Below are positions 26,012 through 37,000 of a stretch of 64,000 bases of DNA, one piece after another. How positions within the stretch are numbered: the first letter of the stretch is position 1; every line of letters starts with the position of its first letter. Below the pieces are notes generated by a model. It searched no databases, had not been told where the DNA came from, and worked only from the letters and a program-made list of their open reading frames with translations. The translations under genes were made by a program, and so were the position numbers. This DNA is from Haemophilus pittmaniae (GTDB taxonomy: Bacteria; Pseudomonadota; Gammaproteobacteria; Enterobacterales; Pasteurellaceae), in the NCBI RefSeq assembly GCF_900186995.1, contig NZ_LT906463.1, positions 682,001 through 746,000 on the forward strand, written 5' to 3'.

Positions 26012-29000
26012 TTAGTGTTCCTGATGTAATTCCTGTAAGGCATATACATCACAATGGTCTAAGCTTTTCACCCCTTCAACCAAGGCTTCAGCACCGGCTA
26101 AGGTTGTTTGGAAAAACACCTTTTGCGCTAAGGCACTCGAGCGGATGGAGTGGCTGTCGGCAACGGTTTCTGGCTGGTTGCCGACGGTGTTAATCACCAT
26201 GGCGATTTCCCCATTTTTGATGGCATCAACGATATGCGGACGACCCTCCCGCACCTTATTCACAATTTGGGTTGCCACACCGTTTTCCCGTAGGAATTTG
26301 GCTGTGCCAATAGTCGCGCATAGGCCATAGCCCTGTTCCTGTAAATGGCGGGCAACCGGTAATAGGCGCGGTTTATCGGCATTATCCACGGATAGGAACA
26401 CTTTGCCGGTTTTTGGAATGCGTTCGCCGACGCCCTGTTGCGCTTTTAAGAAGGCTTCCGAGAAAGTTTTACCCACTCCCATAACTTCACCGGTAGAACG
26501 CATTTCAGGACCTAAAATGACATCCACGCCCGGGAATTTGATGAACGGGAATACCGCTTCTTTTACCGCATAATATGGCGGAATGATTTCACCCTCAATG
26601 CCTTGCTCCTGCAGACTGATACCCGCCATTGCGCGAGCGGCAATTTTGGCTAATGGCCGGCCGCTGGCTTTGCTAACGAACGGTACGGTACGGCTAGCGC
26701 GCGGGTTGACCTCCAGCACATATACAACGTTGTTTTGTACGGCAAATTGCACATTCATTAAACCAACGACATGGAGCGCTTTCGCCATGGCGATGGTTTG
26801 ACGGCGGATTTCATCTTGAATTTCCGCGGTGAGGGAATATGGCGGTAATGAACAGGCGGAGTCGCCGGAGTGAATACCGGCCTGTTCGATATGTTGCATA
26901 ATTCCACCAATAATTACTTGTTTACCGTCTGCGATACAGTCAACATCCACTTCAATGGCGTTATTCAGGAAGTGATCGAGCAGAATCGGGCTATCGTTGG
27001 ACACGGAAACTGCTTCACGCATATAGCGATTAAGCTCTTCATCGTTATACACGATTTGCATAGCGCGTCCGCCTAACACATAGGATGGGCGAACCACCAA
27101 TGGATAACCCACTTCATTCGCTAATGCTAGCGCTTCTTGGGCATTGCGTGCGGTACGGTTTTCCGGCTGTTTAAGATTGAGTTCGCGTAGAATTTGTTGG
27201 AAACGTTCGCGATCTTCCGCCGCATCAATACTGTCGGCGGAGGTGCCGATAATATTAACACCATTGGCATGTAATGCATTGGCCAGTTTGAGCGGGGTTT
27301 GCCCTCCGTAATGTACGATAACGCCCCAAGGCTGTTCCACATGAATAATTTCCAACACATCCTCTAAGGTGAGTGGTTCGAAGTAGAGACGATCGGAGGT
27401 ATCGAAGTCGGTAGATACGGTTTCCGGGTTACAGTTCACCATAATGGTTTCAAACCCGCTTTCACGTAATGCTAAAGCCGCATGTACGCAACAGTAGTCG
27501 AATTCGATACCTTGTCCGATACGGTTCGGGCCGCCACCTAAAATCATGACTTTTTTACGTTTGCTTGGTTTTGCCTCACACTCTTCTTCGTAGCAGGAAT
27601 AGAGGTAAGCAGTATCGGAATTAAATTCACCGGCACAGGTATCAACCCGTTTATATACCGGATGCAAATCATATTGATGGCGTAATTGACGAATCGCGGT
27701 TTCCTCGGCATTGACCAGTTGGGCGATACGTTTATCGGAAAAACCTTTACGTTTTAGGTAGCGTAGGAAAGAGCGATCCAAATCGGCAATAGTTTTTTTC
27801 TCCAAGGCCAATTCTTCTTGCACCAAATCTTCAATTTGACGGAGAAACCAAGGATCGATTTTGCTGTAATGATGTACTTCCTCCAAACTAAATCCGGCAC
27901 CAAAGGCATCGGCAACATACAGAATTCTGTTTGGTCCCGGATTGCCGAGTTCCTGACGAATTTTTTCCGGTTGTTCGGATAGTAAGTTGAATCCACAAAT
28001 GCCGGTTTCCAAACCGCGTAGCGCTTTTTGCAGACTTTCTTGGAACGTGCGCCCCATAGCCATCACTTCGCCAACGGATTTCATTTGGGTTGTTAAACGG
28101 TCATCGGCTTTCGGAAACTTTTCAAAGGCGAAACGTGGTACTTTGGTTACCACATAGTCGATGGATGGTTCAAAGGAGGCCGGAATTAGGCCACCGGTAA
28201 TATCATTGCGTAATTCGTTTAAGGTATAGCCGACGGCTAATTTTGCTGCCACTTTGGCAATTGGAAAACCGGTCGCTTTGGAGGCAAGCGCAGAAGAGCG
28301 GCTGACCCGTGGATTCATTTCAATCACAATCATTTCGCCATTAGCCGGATTGATCGCAAATTGCACATTGGAACCCCCGGTATCTACACCAATTTCCCGT
28401 AACACGGCAAGGGAGGCGTTACGCATGATTTGATATTCTTTATCCGTTAGGGTTTGTGCCGGTGCAACAGTAATGGAGTCACCGGTATGCACCCCCATAG
28501 GATCAAAGTTTTCAATGGAACAGACAATGATGCAGTTATCCGCTTTATCGCGCACCACTTCCATTTCATATTCTTTCCAACCTAATACGGATTGTTCAAT
28601 TAATAATTCATGGGTTGGTGATGCATCAAATCCACGTTCGCAAATGGCTTGGAATTCATCGCGGTTATAGGCAATACCACCACCCGATCCCCCCATGGTG
28701 AAGGATGGTCGAATTAATGTCGGGAAGCCCACTTCCTCTTGTGCTTTCCAGGCCTCATCAAAACTGTGACAGACAAAGGATTTGGGTGTGTTTAAACCAA
28801 TTTTGGCCATAGCTTCTTTGAATCGTCCACGGTCTTCCGCTTTATCGATAGCATCTTCGGTAGCGCCGATCAGTTCTACGCCATATTTTTTCAGTACGCC
28901 ATTTTTGGATAAATCCAAGGCACAGTTCAATGCGGTTTGTCCGCCCATGGTAGGTAAAATGGCATCCGGGCGTTCTTTGGCAATAATTTTTTCCACGGTT

Positions 29001-29215
29001 TGCCATTGAATTGGCTCGATATAGGTCACATCAGCCATATTGGGGTCGGTCATAATGGTGGCCGGATTTGAATTAACCAATACGACTTTATAGCCTTCTT
29101 CCCGTAACGCCTTACAGGCTTGCGCCCCGGAATAGTCAAACTCGCAGGCTTGTCCGATGACAATTGGCCCTGCACCGATAATTAATATTGTGTTTATGTC
29201 TGTACGTTTTGGCAT
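26012..29215 (-). CDS. carB: Carbamoyl-phosphate synthase large subunit CarB
   Basis: 1067 residues. Two ATP-grasp halves are visible ([21 protein letters not shown] at the N-terminus and the matching [21 protein letters not shown] in the middle), then a C-terminal MGS-like allosteric domain. With CarA it makes carbamoyl phosphate from bicarbonate, ammonia from glutamine, and two ATP, for arginine and pyrimidine synthesis. Carbamoyl phosphate is also the HypF substrate. Start set at MPKRTD (29215) as in E. coli; an upstream in-frame TTG would add 9 residues. Confidence 0.97.
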   Translation of the reverse strand: MPKRTDINTILIIGAGPIVIGQACEFDYSGAQACKALREEGYKVVLVNSNPATIMTDPNMADVTYIEPIQWQTVEKIIAKERPDAILPTMGGQTALNCALDLSKNGVLKKYGVELIGATEDAIDKAEDRGRFKEAMAKIGLNTPKSFVCHSFDEAWKAQEEVGFPTLIRPSFTMGGSGGGIAYNRDEFQAICERGFDASPTHELLIEQSVLGWKEYEMEVVRDKADNCIIVCSIENFDPMGVHTGDSITVAPAQTLTDKEYQIMRNASLAVLREIGVDTGGSNVQFAINPANGEMIVIEMNPRVSRSSALASKATGFPIAKVAAKLAVGYTLNELRNDITGGLIPASFEPSIDYVVTKVPRFAFEKFPKADDRLTTQMKSVGEVMAMGRTFQESLQKALRGLETGICGFNLLSEQPEKIRQELGNPGPNRILYVADAFGAGFSLEEVHHYSKIDPWFLRQIEDLVQEELALEKKTIADLDRSFLRYLKRKGFSDKRIAQLVNAEETAIRQLRHQYDLHPVYKRVDTCAGEFNSDTAYLYSCYEEECEAKPSKRKKVMILGGGPNRIGQGIEFDYCCVHAALALRESGFETIMVNCNPETVSTDFDTSDRLYFEPLTLEDVLEIIHVEQPWGVIVHYGGQTPLKLANALHANGVNIIGTSADSIDAAEDRERFQQILRELNLKQPENRTARNAQEALALANEVGYPLVVRPSYVLGGRAMQIVYNDEELNRYMREAVSVSNDSPILLDHFLNNAIEVDVDCIADGKQVIIGGIMQHIEQAGIHSGDSACSLPPYSLTAEIQDEIRRQTIAMAKALHVVGLMNVQFAVQNNVVYVLEVNPRASRTVPFVSKASGRPLAKIAARAMAGISLQEQGIEGEIIPPYYAVKEAVFPFIKFPGVDVILGPEMRSTGEVMGVGKTFSEAFLKAQQGVGERIPKTGKVFLSVDNADKPRLLPVARHLQEQGYGLCATIGTAKFLRENGVATQIVNKVREGRPHIVDAIKNGEIAMVINTVGNQPETVADSHSIRSSALAQKVFFQTTLAGAEALVEGVKSLDHCDVYALQELHQEH

Positions 29216-29257
29216 TTTTGTTTTTCTCTTAATTATATTCAATTTTGATGTGTTCGT

Positions 29258-29713
29258 TTAAGGGTAGAACTTATCCAGTTCTTGCACTAACCGGTGTTCA
29301 TCATTTTCTGCTATTTTTTGTGCGCTCATGTACACCTTGGCAAAGCCCTGATCTTCTTTTGTCGTTAGAACATAAATCACATGTTTAATGCCGCTATTAA
29401 AGTCACAGGTTGCGTATTTGATATTTTGATAGGTCTTAAATTGTAGCTGACAGTCATTTTTGCGGAATCCCTGCTCTTTTTTGTACCAATCTTCGGCATA
29501 TAGACCAATCTGACTGGCCGGCAGTTTTTGGCGCTCAACAAATAGATTATGCGGAACACCGCTGCGGTCATAAGGCAGATAGGTATATAAAGCGTGGCCA
29601 AGACTTAATTCCGCAGAATTGAGTTCGTAGCTTTTACCTTGAAATGTTCGGTCATTGCTGTTTACACAAGCCATTAAAGAGAGAGTAATTAATCCTAACA
29701 ATAATTTTTTCAT
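29258..29713 (-). CDS. Small predicted lipoprotein between carA and carB
   Basis: 151 residues. N-terminus MKKLLLGLITLSLMAC fits a lipoprotein signal peptide with the lipid-bearing cysteine at 16. The mature part has no membrane segment and two further cysteines (NDCQLQF, ATCDFN) that could form a disulfide. I do not recognise the family. AGGAAAAA lies before the ATG. It sits between carA and carB on the same strand, with 89 bp to carA and 42 bp to carB, so it is likely co-transcribed with them. That is unusual, since carAB are normally adjacent. Confidence 0.75.
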   Translation of the reverse strand: MKKLLLGLITLSLMACVNSNDRTFQGKSYELNSAELSLGHALYTYLPYDRSGVPHNLFVERQKLPASQIGLYAEDWYKKEQGFRKNDCQLQFKTYQNIKYATCDFNSGIKHVIYVLTTKEDQGFAKVYMSAQKIAENDEHRLVQELDKFYP

Positions 29714-29802
29714 GATCTTTTTCCTGTTACGAGTGTCCATTATTGAAAATGGTTAAAAAATACAGAGTTCATCCACAGAACTATTGGGATGTACATTTAC
29801 TC

Positions 29803-30930
29803 TTAGTTTTTTGCTGCTTTCATCTGCTCGATAAATTTATCAAATAAATACGCTACATCGTTTGGCCCTGGGCTGGCTTCGGGATGTCCTTGGAAAGAAA
29901 ATGCGGCTTGTTCGGTGAGTTCGATACCCTGCACAGAATTATCAAATAAGGAACGATGGGTCACGCGTACGTTTGCCGGTAAGCTGGCTTCATCTACTTC
30001 AAATCCATGGTTTTGGCTAGTGATAAGGACTTTTTGTGAATCGAGATCCTGTACCGGATGGTTGGCGCCATGGTGACCAAAGGACATTTTTTTAGTTTTT
30101 CCACCAACGGCTAAGCCTAATAATTGATGGCCCAAACAAATTCCGAAGAGCGGTTTTTTACTGGCTAATAGGGTTTTAATGGCTTGGATGGCGTAATCGC
30201 AAGGTTCTGGATCGCCGGGGCCATTGGAAAGGAAGATGCCGTCTGGATTTAATGCCAACACCTCTTCGGCAGCGGTTTTAGCCGGTACGACAGTAAGATT
30301 GCAACCGCGTTCGGCCAACATTCTCAAAATATTGTATTTGACGCCAAAATCGTAGGCGACCACATTGAACTGGCCATTTTTCTTTTCGCCATAGCCTTGG
30401 CCGAGATGCCATTCGCCTTGCTGCCATGGATAGGCTTGCGCAGTCGTTACCTCTTGGGCTAAATCTTTACCGGCCATAGAACCAAAACTTTTAGCTAGGG
30501 CAAGGGCTTTAGCTTCATCGATTTCACCGGACATAATGCAGCCGGCTTGTGCGCCCTTATCACGTAATAAACGGGTTAGACGGCGGGTGTCGATGTCTGC
30601 GATGGCAACGATATTATTGGCTTTGAGATAATCGGCGAGGGAGCTTTCAGCACGGAAATTGCTGTGTAATAAGGGGAGATCGCGAATAATTAAACCGGCG
30701 GCGTAAACTTTGGCTGATTCGATATCTTCGAGGTTAGTACCGGTATTGCCAATATGGGGATAGGTGAGGGTAACGATTTGTTTGCAATAGGATGGGTCGG
30801 TCAAAATTTCTTGATAGCCGGTCATTGCGGTGTTAAAGACGACTTCCCCAATAGTGTGTCCCGTGGCACCTAAAGCCGTGCCATGAAATACGCTGCCATC
30901 GGCGAGCACGAGAATTGCCTGATTAGACAT
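29803..30930 (-). CDS. carA: Carbamoyl-phosphate synthase small subunit CarA
   Basis: 375 residues. N-terminal CPSase domain ([20 protein letters not shown]) and C-terminal class I glutamine amidotransferase domain with the nucleophile in GICLGHQLL and the His-Glu pair in GHPEASPGP. It releases ammonia from glutamine for CarB. Start at 30930 is supported by CAGGAGTTCTT 5' of the ATG; a 10-residue longer frame lacks this. Two ARG boxes lie about 160-195 bp upstream, in line with arginine repression. Confidence 0.97.
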   Translation of the reverse strand: MSNQAILVLADGSVFHGTALGATGHTIGEVVFNTAMTGYQEILTDPSYCKQIVTLTYPHIGNTGTNLEDIESAKVYAAGLIIRDLPLLHSNFRAESSLADYLKANNIVAIADIDTRRLTRLLRDKGAQAGCIMSGEIDEAKALALAKSFGSMAGKDLAQEVTTAQAYPWQQGEWHLGQGYGEKKNGQFNVVAYDFGVKYNILRMLAERGCNLTVVPAKTAAEEVLALNPDGIFLSNGPGDPEPCDYAIQAIKTLLASKKPLFGICLGHQLLGLAVGGKTKKMSFGHHGANHPVQDLDSQKVLITSQNHGFEVDEASLPANVRVTHRSLFDNSVQGIELTEQAAFSFQGHPEASPGPNDVAYLFDKFIEQMKAAKN

Positions 30931-31091
30931 AAGAACTCCTGATTGTAATTGGTCGAACACTTACGAATGTTCATTAACCGAATAAAAAGCAGAATCGAAC
31001 TTCTTTACTTTTTACTCCTTACGGCGCACGCCGTCAGGTCGGCTATTCTAATGAAGGTATGCCCATAATGCAAGGCTCACGCAAGTGTAAT

Positions 31092-31126
31092 TGAATAATT
31101 ATGCTGAAATATTGCATATAAAGTCA
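31092..31126 (-). promoter_or_regulatory. Tandem ARG boxes (ArgR operator) of carA
   Basis: Two sites 21 bp apart, the canonical spacing (14-bp core plus 7): TGAATAATTATGCT (31092-31105) and TGCATATAAAGTCA (31113-31126). Each matches the TGAAT-N4-ATTCA core at 8 of 10 positions. They lie between carA and the divergent mlaA. A short palindrome ACGGCG-CA-CGCCGT (31021-31034) in the presumed carA leader has no T-run and no assigned role. Confidence 0.7.
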
Positions 31127-31256
31127 TTTTAATCAAGCGGGATTTTTATCTTAAATGCATTTTTTTATTATTCTCTATCCCAGCCTTGGGCGGAAAAAGC
31201 TTGAGTTCCCGCTATTCTTGATTAGAATGGACGAAATTTTTGGATTAGGAAAATAC

Positions 31257-32003
31257 ATGAAAAAAATCAATCTTATCGTCACATTATGTGCGGCTCTGCT
31301 ATTAGTCGGCTGTTCGGCCACTAAGCCCGATGGTAGCCGCAATGATCCGATGGAAGGATTTAACCGCAAAATGTGGAATTTCAACTATAAAGTTGTCGAT
31401 CCTTATGTATTGCAGCCGGTGGCTAAAGGCTGGAACAAAATGCCGAAACCGATTACCGGTGGTTTAAGCAATATGGCGAATAACCTTGATGAACCGGTCA
31501 GTTTTGTGAACCGTTTATTGGAAGGTGAGCCGCGTAAGGCATTTGTGCACTTTAACCGCTTTTGGATCAATAGCGTCTTTGGTTTAGCTGGCTTCATTGA
31601 TTTTGCGAGTGCCAGCGAGGAATTGCGCATTGACGGAGAACGTGGCTTTGGTGAAACCTTGGGAGCCTACGGTGTTGATCCTGGCGCATATATTGTATTG
31701 CCGATTTATAATGCGACTACGCCGCGTCAATTAACCGGTGCTGTGGTGGATAGTGCTTATATGTATCCATTCTGGCATTGGGTTGGTAGCCCATGGTCAT
31801 TGGTGAAAAACGGTGTGCAAGTGGTGGATAAACGGGCGAAAAGTTTAGACCAAACAGAATTACTGAACCAAGCCCAGGATCCATATGTAACATTCCGCGA
31901 AGCTTATTATCAAAACCTGCAATTTAAGGTGAGCGATGGAAAAGAAAGTGCACCGCAAAAACAGGAACAGCTATCCAACGATGTGTTAAACGAAATCGAT
32001 TAA
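31257..32003 (+). CDS. mlaA: Outer-membrane lipid asymmetry lipoprotein MlaA (VacJ)
   Basis: 248 residues. Lipoprotein signal with lipobox LLVGC (about residues 14-18). The body carries the VacJ pattern: DPMEGFNRKMWNFNYKVVD, FWINSVFGLAGFIDFAS, and GVDPGAYIVLPIYNATTPRQ. MlaA is the outer-membrane part of the Mla system that removes misplaced phospholipids from the outer leaflet. The ATG at 31257 has TTAGGAAAA upstream and gives the correct signal peptide; a longer frame from 31155 does not. Confidence 0.95.
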   Translation: MKKINLIVTLCAALLLVGCSATKPDGSRNDPMEGFNRKMWNFNYKVVDPYVLQPVAKGWNKMPKPITGGLSNMANNLDEPVSFVNRLLEGEPRKAFVHFNRFWINSVFGLAGFIDFASASEELRIDGERGFGETLGAYGVDPGAYIVLPIYNATTPRQLTGAVVDSAYMYPFWHWVGSPWSLVKNGVQVVDKRAKSLDQTELLNQAQDPYVTFREAYYQNLQFKVSDGKESAPQKQEQLSNDVLNEID

Positions 32004-32006
32004 GCC

Positions 32007-32036
32007 AAATGCGGTGCCCTACCGCATTTTTTATTT
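32007..32036 (+). terminator. Intrinsic terminator after mlaA
   Basis: AAATGCGGT/ACCGCATTT stem with a 5-nt loop and T-rich tail. The arm is one base off the uptake-signal core AAGTGCGGT. Confidence 0.9.
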
Positions 32037-32058
32037 TTGATGAAAACAGGAGTTAACG

Positions 32059-32448
32059 ATGACTAAAGTCATTCATACTGAGCATGCCCCAGCCGCGATC
32101 GGTCCTTATGTACAGGCTGTGGATTTAGGTAATTTGGTATTGACCTCCGGACAAATTCCGGTCAATCCGGCGACCGGCGAAGTGCCGGTAGATATTGTGG
32201 CGCAGGCTCGCCAATCCTTGGAAAATATTAAAGCGCTTATTAATCAAGCCGGGCTCAGCGTGGCAGATATTGTTAAAACCACAGTCTTTGTTAAAGACTT
32301 AAATGATTTTGCTGCGGTGAATGCTGAGTATGAACGTTTCTTCAAAGAAAACCAACATCCAAATTTCCCGGCACGTTCTTGTGTTGAAGTGGCACGTTTG
32401 CCGAAAGATGTGGGATTAGAAATCGAGGCGATAGCAGTACGGAAATAG
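32059..32448 (+). CDS. ridA: Reactive-intermediate deaminase RidA (YjgF/TdcF family)
   Basis: 129 residues, full length for YjgF/YER057c/UK114 proteins. It contains the conserved arginine in RSCVEVARLPKDVG and the SGQIPVNPATGE loop. RidA hydrolyses reactive imine/enamine intermediates made by PLP enzymes such as threonine dehydratase, preventing damage. CAGGAGTTAACG precedes the ATG. The stop is followed after 2 nt by repeat copy 6, and then by the ribosomal promoter. Confidence 0.95.
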   Translation: MTKVIHTEHAPAAIGPYVQAVDLGNLVLTSGQIPVNPATGEVPVDIVAQARQSLENIKALINQAGLSVADIVKTTVFVKDLNDFAAVNAEYERFFKENQHPNFPARSCVEVARLPKDVGLEIEAIAVRK

Positions 32449-32450
32449 AA

Positions 32451-32525
32451 AACGCCCCTGCGAATTTCAGAGCTTTGCTTAAAATACATGCTAAGTTATT
32501 GATTTTATTAGGGTTGATTTTAGAA
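32451..32525 (+). repeat. Dispersed ~75-bp intergenic repeat, copy 6
   Basis: Starts AACGCCCCT 2 nt after the ridA stop; core TAAGTTATTGATTTTATT at 32492-32509 followed by AGGGTTGATTTTA. It is the closest copy to the apparent consensus. Confidence 0.85.
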
Positions 32526-32567
32526 TTCATTTTTTGGCAAATTTTGCGCTTTTTTTCGCCATTGGCA

Positions 32568-32596
32568 TTTACAAGTGCAAAAAAGCTCTTTATAAT
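32568..32596 (+). promoter_or_regulatory. Sigma-70 promoter of rplJL-rpoBC
   Basis: TTTACA (32568-32573), 17-bp spacer, TATAAT (32591-32596): near-consensus. It is placed so that transcription starts near 32603, just before the L10 leader. Confidence 0.8.
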
Positions 32597-32602
32597 TCCG
32601 CG

Positions 32603-32837
32603 TCTCAATTATGGTTCATCATAATTTGTTTTCTGGTTGGTGCTTGACCTATTCAAGCCCCGTCCAAGACCGTAGGGAACCTTGGCCTTGGCCTCGGTCT
32701 TAATCATCCTACGTAGATGGTGTACAGAATAAGAATTTTTCTTGCTTCTGGGCACCGAAGTCGTCCCCGTTTGAAAGTCCACTTTCTCGGGGTAAATGAT
32801 TCCGACTATTCGGAATAAATTCAGGAGCTAACAGCCA
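32603..32837 (+). ncRNA. L10 leader (autoregulatory mRNA element)
   Basis: The 235-nt untranslated leader contains the conserved blocks of the gammaproteobacterial L10 leader: CAAGACCGTAGGGAACC (about 32665-32682), TCTTAATCATCCTACGTAG (32697 on) and the structured GGGCACCGAAGTCGTCC region. The L10(L7/L12)4 complex binds this RNA and represses translation of rplJL. Exact ends are inferred from the promoter and the rplJ start. The sequence accounts for most of the 389-bp gap after ridA. Confidence 0.88.
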
Positions 32838-33329
32838 ATGGCATTAAATCTTCAAGACAAACAAGCAATTGTTGCCGAAGTAAATGAAGCAGCCAAAGGT
32901 GCACTTTCAGCAGTAATCGCGGATTCCCGTGGTGTAACTGTTGATAAAATGACTGAATTACGTAAAGCAGCTCGTGAAGCTGGTGTGACAATGCGCGTTG
33001 TTCGTAATACTTTATTACGTCGTGCGGTTGAAGGCACAGATTACGAATGCTTAAAAGATACGTTTGTAGGTCCAACACTTATCGCATTCTCTAATGAACA
33101 TCCAGGTGCAGCAGCACGTTTGTTCAAAGATTTTGCTAAAGCAAACGATAAGTTTGAAATTAAAGGTGCAGCCTTTGAAGGTAAGATCCAAGATGTTGAA
33201 TTCTTAGCAACATTACCAACTTACGAAGAAGCAATTGCACGTTTAATGGGCACAATGAAAGAAGCAGCAGCAGGCAAACTTGTGCGCACTTTTGCGGCAT
33301 TACGCGACAAATTACAAGAAGCAGCTTAA
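32838..33329 (+). CDS. rplJ: 50S ribosomal protein L10
   Basis: 163 residues (E. coli 165). [26 protein letters not shown] start and [13 protein letters not shown] are typical. L10 anchors the L7/L12 stalk to 23S rRNA and is the repressor of its own operon through the leader just upstream. CAGGAGC lies before the ATG. rplK and rplA, which precede rplJ in E. coli, are not here. Confidence 0.98.
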   Translation: MALNLQDKQAIVAEVNEAAKGALSAVIADSRGVTVDKMTELRKAAREAGVTMRVVRNTLLRRAVEGTDYECLKDTFVGPTLIAFSNEHPGAAARLFKDFAKANDKFEIKGAAFEGKIQDVEFLATLPTYEEAIARLMGTMKEAAAGKLVRTFAALRDKLQEAA

Positions 33330-33383
33330 TCATTAAGCGTTTCTTACTTCATTTAACTTTACTAATTTTAGGAATTGATTGTT

Positions 33384-33755
33384 ATGTCATTAACTAACGA
33401 ACAAATCATTGAAGCGATCGCTTCTAAATCTGTAACTGAAATCGTTGAATTAATCACAGCGATGGAAGAAAAATTCGGTGTATCTGCAGCAGTAGCAGCA
33501 GCAGCTCCAGCAGCGGGCGGCGCAGCAGCAGCGGCTGAAGAAAAAACTGAATTCGACGTAGTTCTTGCTGAAGCTGGTGCTAACAAAGTAGCAGTAATCA
33601 AAGCAGTACGTGGTGCAACCGGTTTAGGCTTAAAAGAAGCTAAAGACTTAGTTGAATCTGCACCTGCAGCGTTGAAAGAAGGCATCTCTAAAGAAGAAGC
33701 AGAAGCCCTTAAGAAAGAATTAGAAGAAGCTGGTGCGAAAGTAGAAATCAAATAA
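33384..33755 (+). CDS. rplL: 50S ribosomal protein L7/L12
   Basis: 123 residues. N-terminal dimerisation helices ([17 protein letters not shown]), an Ala/Gly-rich hinge (about 37-53) and the C-terminal factor-binding domain ([21 protein letters not shown]). Present in several copies per ribosome, it recruits translation GTPases. I start at 33384 because MSLTNEQ is the family N-terminus. An upstream in-frame ATG at 33375 would add three residues. Confidence 0.98.
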   Translation: MSLTNEQIIEAIASKSVTEIVELITAMEEKFGVSAAVAAAAPAAGGAAAAAEEKTEFDVVLAEAGANKVAVIKAVRGATGLGLKEAKDLVESAPAALKEGISKEEAEALKKELEEAGAKVEIK

Positions 33756-33786
33756 TTTTGATTTTTCGCCCTGTTTTTTCAGGTCA

Positions 33787-33818
33787 AATGGCTGGTGGAA
33801 TTCCATCAGCCATTTTGT
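33787..33818 (+). terminator. Attenuator hairpin between rplL and rpoB
   Basis: AATGGCTGGTGGAA/TTCCATCAGCCATT, 14-bp arms with one G-U pair, followed by TTTTGTG. E. coli has a partial terminator with a very similar stem (GGCTGGTG) here, which lowers rpoBC transcription relative to rplJL. The remaining ~220 bp before rpoB hold no gene. Confidence 0.8.
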
Positions 33819-34037
33819 GCTATCAAAAACAGCACAAAACAAATCTGCATTTTCCGTTTAATGGGATTTGTTCCACTTGGTCTAGACAGACGGTTTAAAC
33901 TAAGTAACCCACTACAGAAGTAAGGTTCAGAGTGCGGTATCCGAAACGGCGTCAATCTCCGATATAACTAAAATCGTTCAGTTCAAGTATTTTATTTATA
34001 TCAACTCGCTCTCACTAAAATTTATAGAGGAAAACCA

Positions 34038-37000
34038 ATGGGTTACTCCTACACTGAGAAAAAACGAATTCGTAAAGACTTCGGCAAACGTCCGCAAGTT
34101 TTAAATGTCCCTTATTTATTAACCATTCAATTAGACTCATTCGATAAATTTATTCAAAAAGATCCTGATGGTCAGCAAGGTTTAGAAGCTGCATTCCGTT
34201 CAGTATTCCCAATCGTGAGCAACAATGGTTATACCGAACTTCAATATGTTGATTATCGCTTGGAAGAGCCGGAATTTGATGTGCGTGAATGCCAAATCCG
34301 TGGTTCTACTTATGCGGCAGGTTTACGCGTAAAACTTCGTTTAGTGAGCTACGATAAAGAATCTTCTTCCCGTGCCATTAAAGACATTAAAGAAAACGAA
34401 GTTTACATGGGTGAAATCCCATTGATGACCGATAACGGTACCTTTGTAATTAACGGTACTGAGCGTGTTATTGTTTCACAATTACACCGTAGTCCAGGCG
34501 TATTTTTCGATTCTGACAAAGGTAAAACCCATTCTTCCGGTAAGGTGTTATTTAATGCACGTATTATTCCTTACCGTGGTTCTTGGTTGGATTTCGAATT
34601 TGATCCAAAAGATAATTTATATGCACGTATTGACCGTCGCCGTAAATTACCGGCAACTATTATTTTGCGCGCTTTAGGCTATACCACCGAAGAAATTTTA
34701 GATTTGTTCTTCGATAAAGTGATCTATGAAATTGCCGATAATAAATTGTTAATGACGTTGGTTCCAGAACGTTTGCGTGGTGAAACCGCTAGCTTCGATA
34801 TCGTTGCTGATGGTAAAACCTATGTAGAGCGTGGTCGTCGCATTACTGCTCGTCATATTAAAGCTCTTGAGAAAGATAAAGTGACTCAAGTGGAAGTACC
34901 AACGGAGTATATTGTTGGTAAAGTGGCGGCAAAAGATTATGTAGATTTAGAGTCTGGTGAAATTGTTTGTCCGGCGAACGGTGAAATTTCCTTAGAAGTA
35001 TTGGCTAAATTAGCTCAGGCTGGTTATAAAACAATCGAGACCTTATTCACTAACGATTTAGATTACGGCCCTTACATTTCTGAAACCTTACGTGTGGATC
35101 CTACCTACGATCGTATCAGTGCGTTATACGAAATTTATCGTATGATGCGTCCGGGTGAACCACCAACACCAGAATCTTCCGAGGCCTTATTTAATAATTT
35201 ATTCTTCTCTGCAGAACGTTACGATTTATCTGCAGTTGGCCGTATGAAGTTTAATCGTTCTTTAAGTATTCCTGAAGGTGTTGGTACAGGTACTTTAAGT
35301 AATGACGATATTATTCGAGTGATGAAAAAACTCATCGACATCCGTAATGGTCGTGGTGAAGTAGATGATATCGACCACTTGGGTAACCGTCGCATTCGTT
35401 CAGTGGGTGAAATGGCTGAAAACCAATTCCGCATTGGTTTGGTACGTGTCGAACGCGCGGTGAAAGAGCGTTTATCTTTAGGTGATTTAGATGCTATCAC
35501 TCCACAAGATCTTATTAACCCTAAACCGATTTCTGCGGCAGTGAAAGAATTCTTTGGTTCTTCACAACTTTCGCAATTCATGGATCAAAATAACCCATTA
35601 TCAGAAGTGACGCACAAACGTCGTATTTCAGCATTAGGTCCAGGCGGTTTAACTCGTGAACGTGCCGGCTTTGAAGTGCGTGACGTACATAACACCCACT
35701 ATGGTCGTTTATGTCCAATCGAAACACCTGAAGGTCCAAACATCGGTTTGATCAACTCACTTTCTGCATTTGCTCGTACGAACGATTACGGTTTCTTAGA
35801 AACCCCATATCGCAAAGTGATTGATGGTCAAGTTACTGAAGAAATCGAATATCTATCTGCGATTGATGAAGCGAACTACATCATTGCACAGGCAAACTCA
35901 AACCTTGATGAGAACAACCGCTTTACCGATGCGTTTGTAACTGCTCGTGGTGAGCGCGGTGAATCTGGTCTTTATAAACCGGAAGACATCCATTATATGG
36001 ACGTTTCAACTCAACAAGTGGTATCCGTTGCAGCGGCATTAATTCCATTCTTAGAGCATGATGATGCGAACCGTGCCTTAATGGGTGCGAACATGCAACG
36101 TCAAGCGGTTCCAACTTTACGTGCTGATAAGCCGTTAGTGGGTACAGGTATGGAAAAACCAATCGCACTTGACTCAGGTGTGGCGGTTGTAGCGAAACGT
36201 GGTGGTACTGTTCAATACGTTGATGCTTCTCGTATCGTCATCAAAGTAAATGAAGACGAAACCGTAGCAGGTGAAGCGGGTATCGATATTTATAACTTAA
36301 TTAAATACACCCGTTCTAACCAAAACACTTGTATCAACCAAATTCCTTGTGTGAATTTAGGCGATCCAATTAATCGTGGTGAGGTTTTGGCAGATGGTCC
36401 GTCAACTGACTTAGGTGAATTAGCATTAGGTCAAAATATCCGTGTGGCATTCATGCCTTGGAACGGTTATAACTTCGAAGACTCAATGTTAGTTTCTGAG
36501 CGTGTAGTACAACAAGACCGCTTCACGACAATCCACATTCAAGAATTATCTTGTGTGGCACGTGATACTAAATTAGGTTCTGAAGAAATCACTGCGGATA
36601 TTCCAAACGTAGGTGAATCTGCATTAAGCAAATTGGATGAATCCGGTATCGTGTATGTGGGTGCTGAAGTAAAAGGTGGCGACATCTTAGTTGGTAAAGT
36701 AACCCCTAAAGGCGAAACGCAATTAACACCAGAAGAAAAATTGTTACGTGCAATCTTCGGTGAAAAAGCATCTGATGTGAAAGACTCTTCATTACGCGTA
36801 CCAAACAGCGTAAGCGGTACTGTAATTGACGTTCAAGTCTTCACCCGTGATGGCGTAGAAAAAGACAAACGTGCATTAGAAATTGAAGAAATGCAGTTAA
36901 AACAAGCTAAGAAAGACCTTTCTGATGAATTAGAAATCTTAGAAGCTGGCTTGTTTGCTCGTGTGCGTAATGTACTTATCGCTGGCGGTATTGATGCGGC

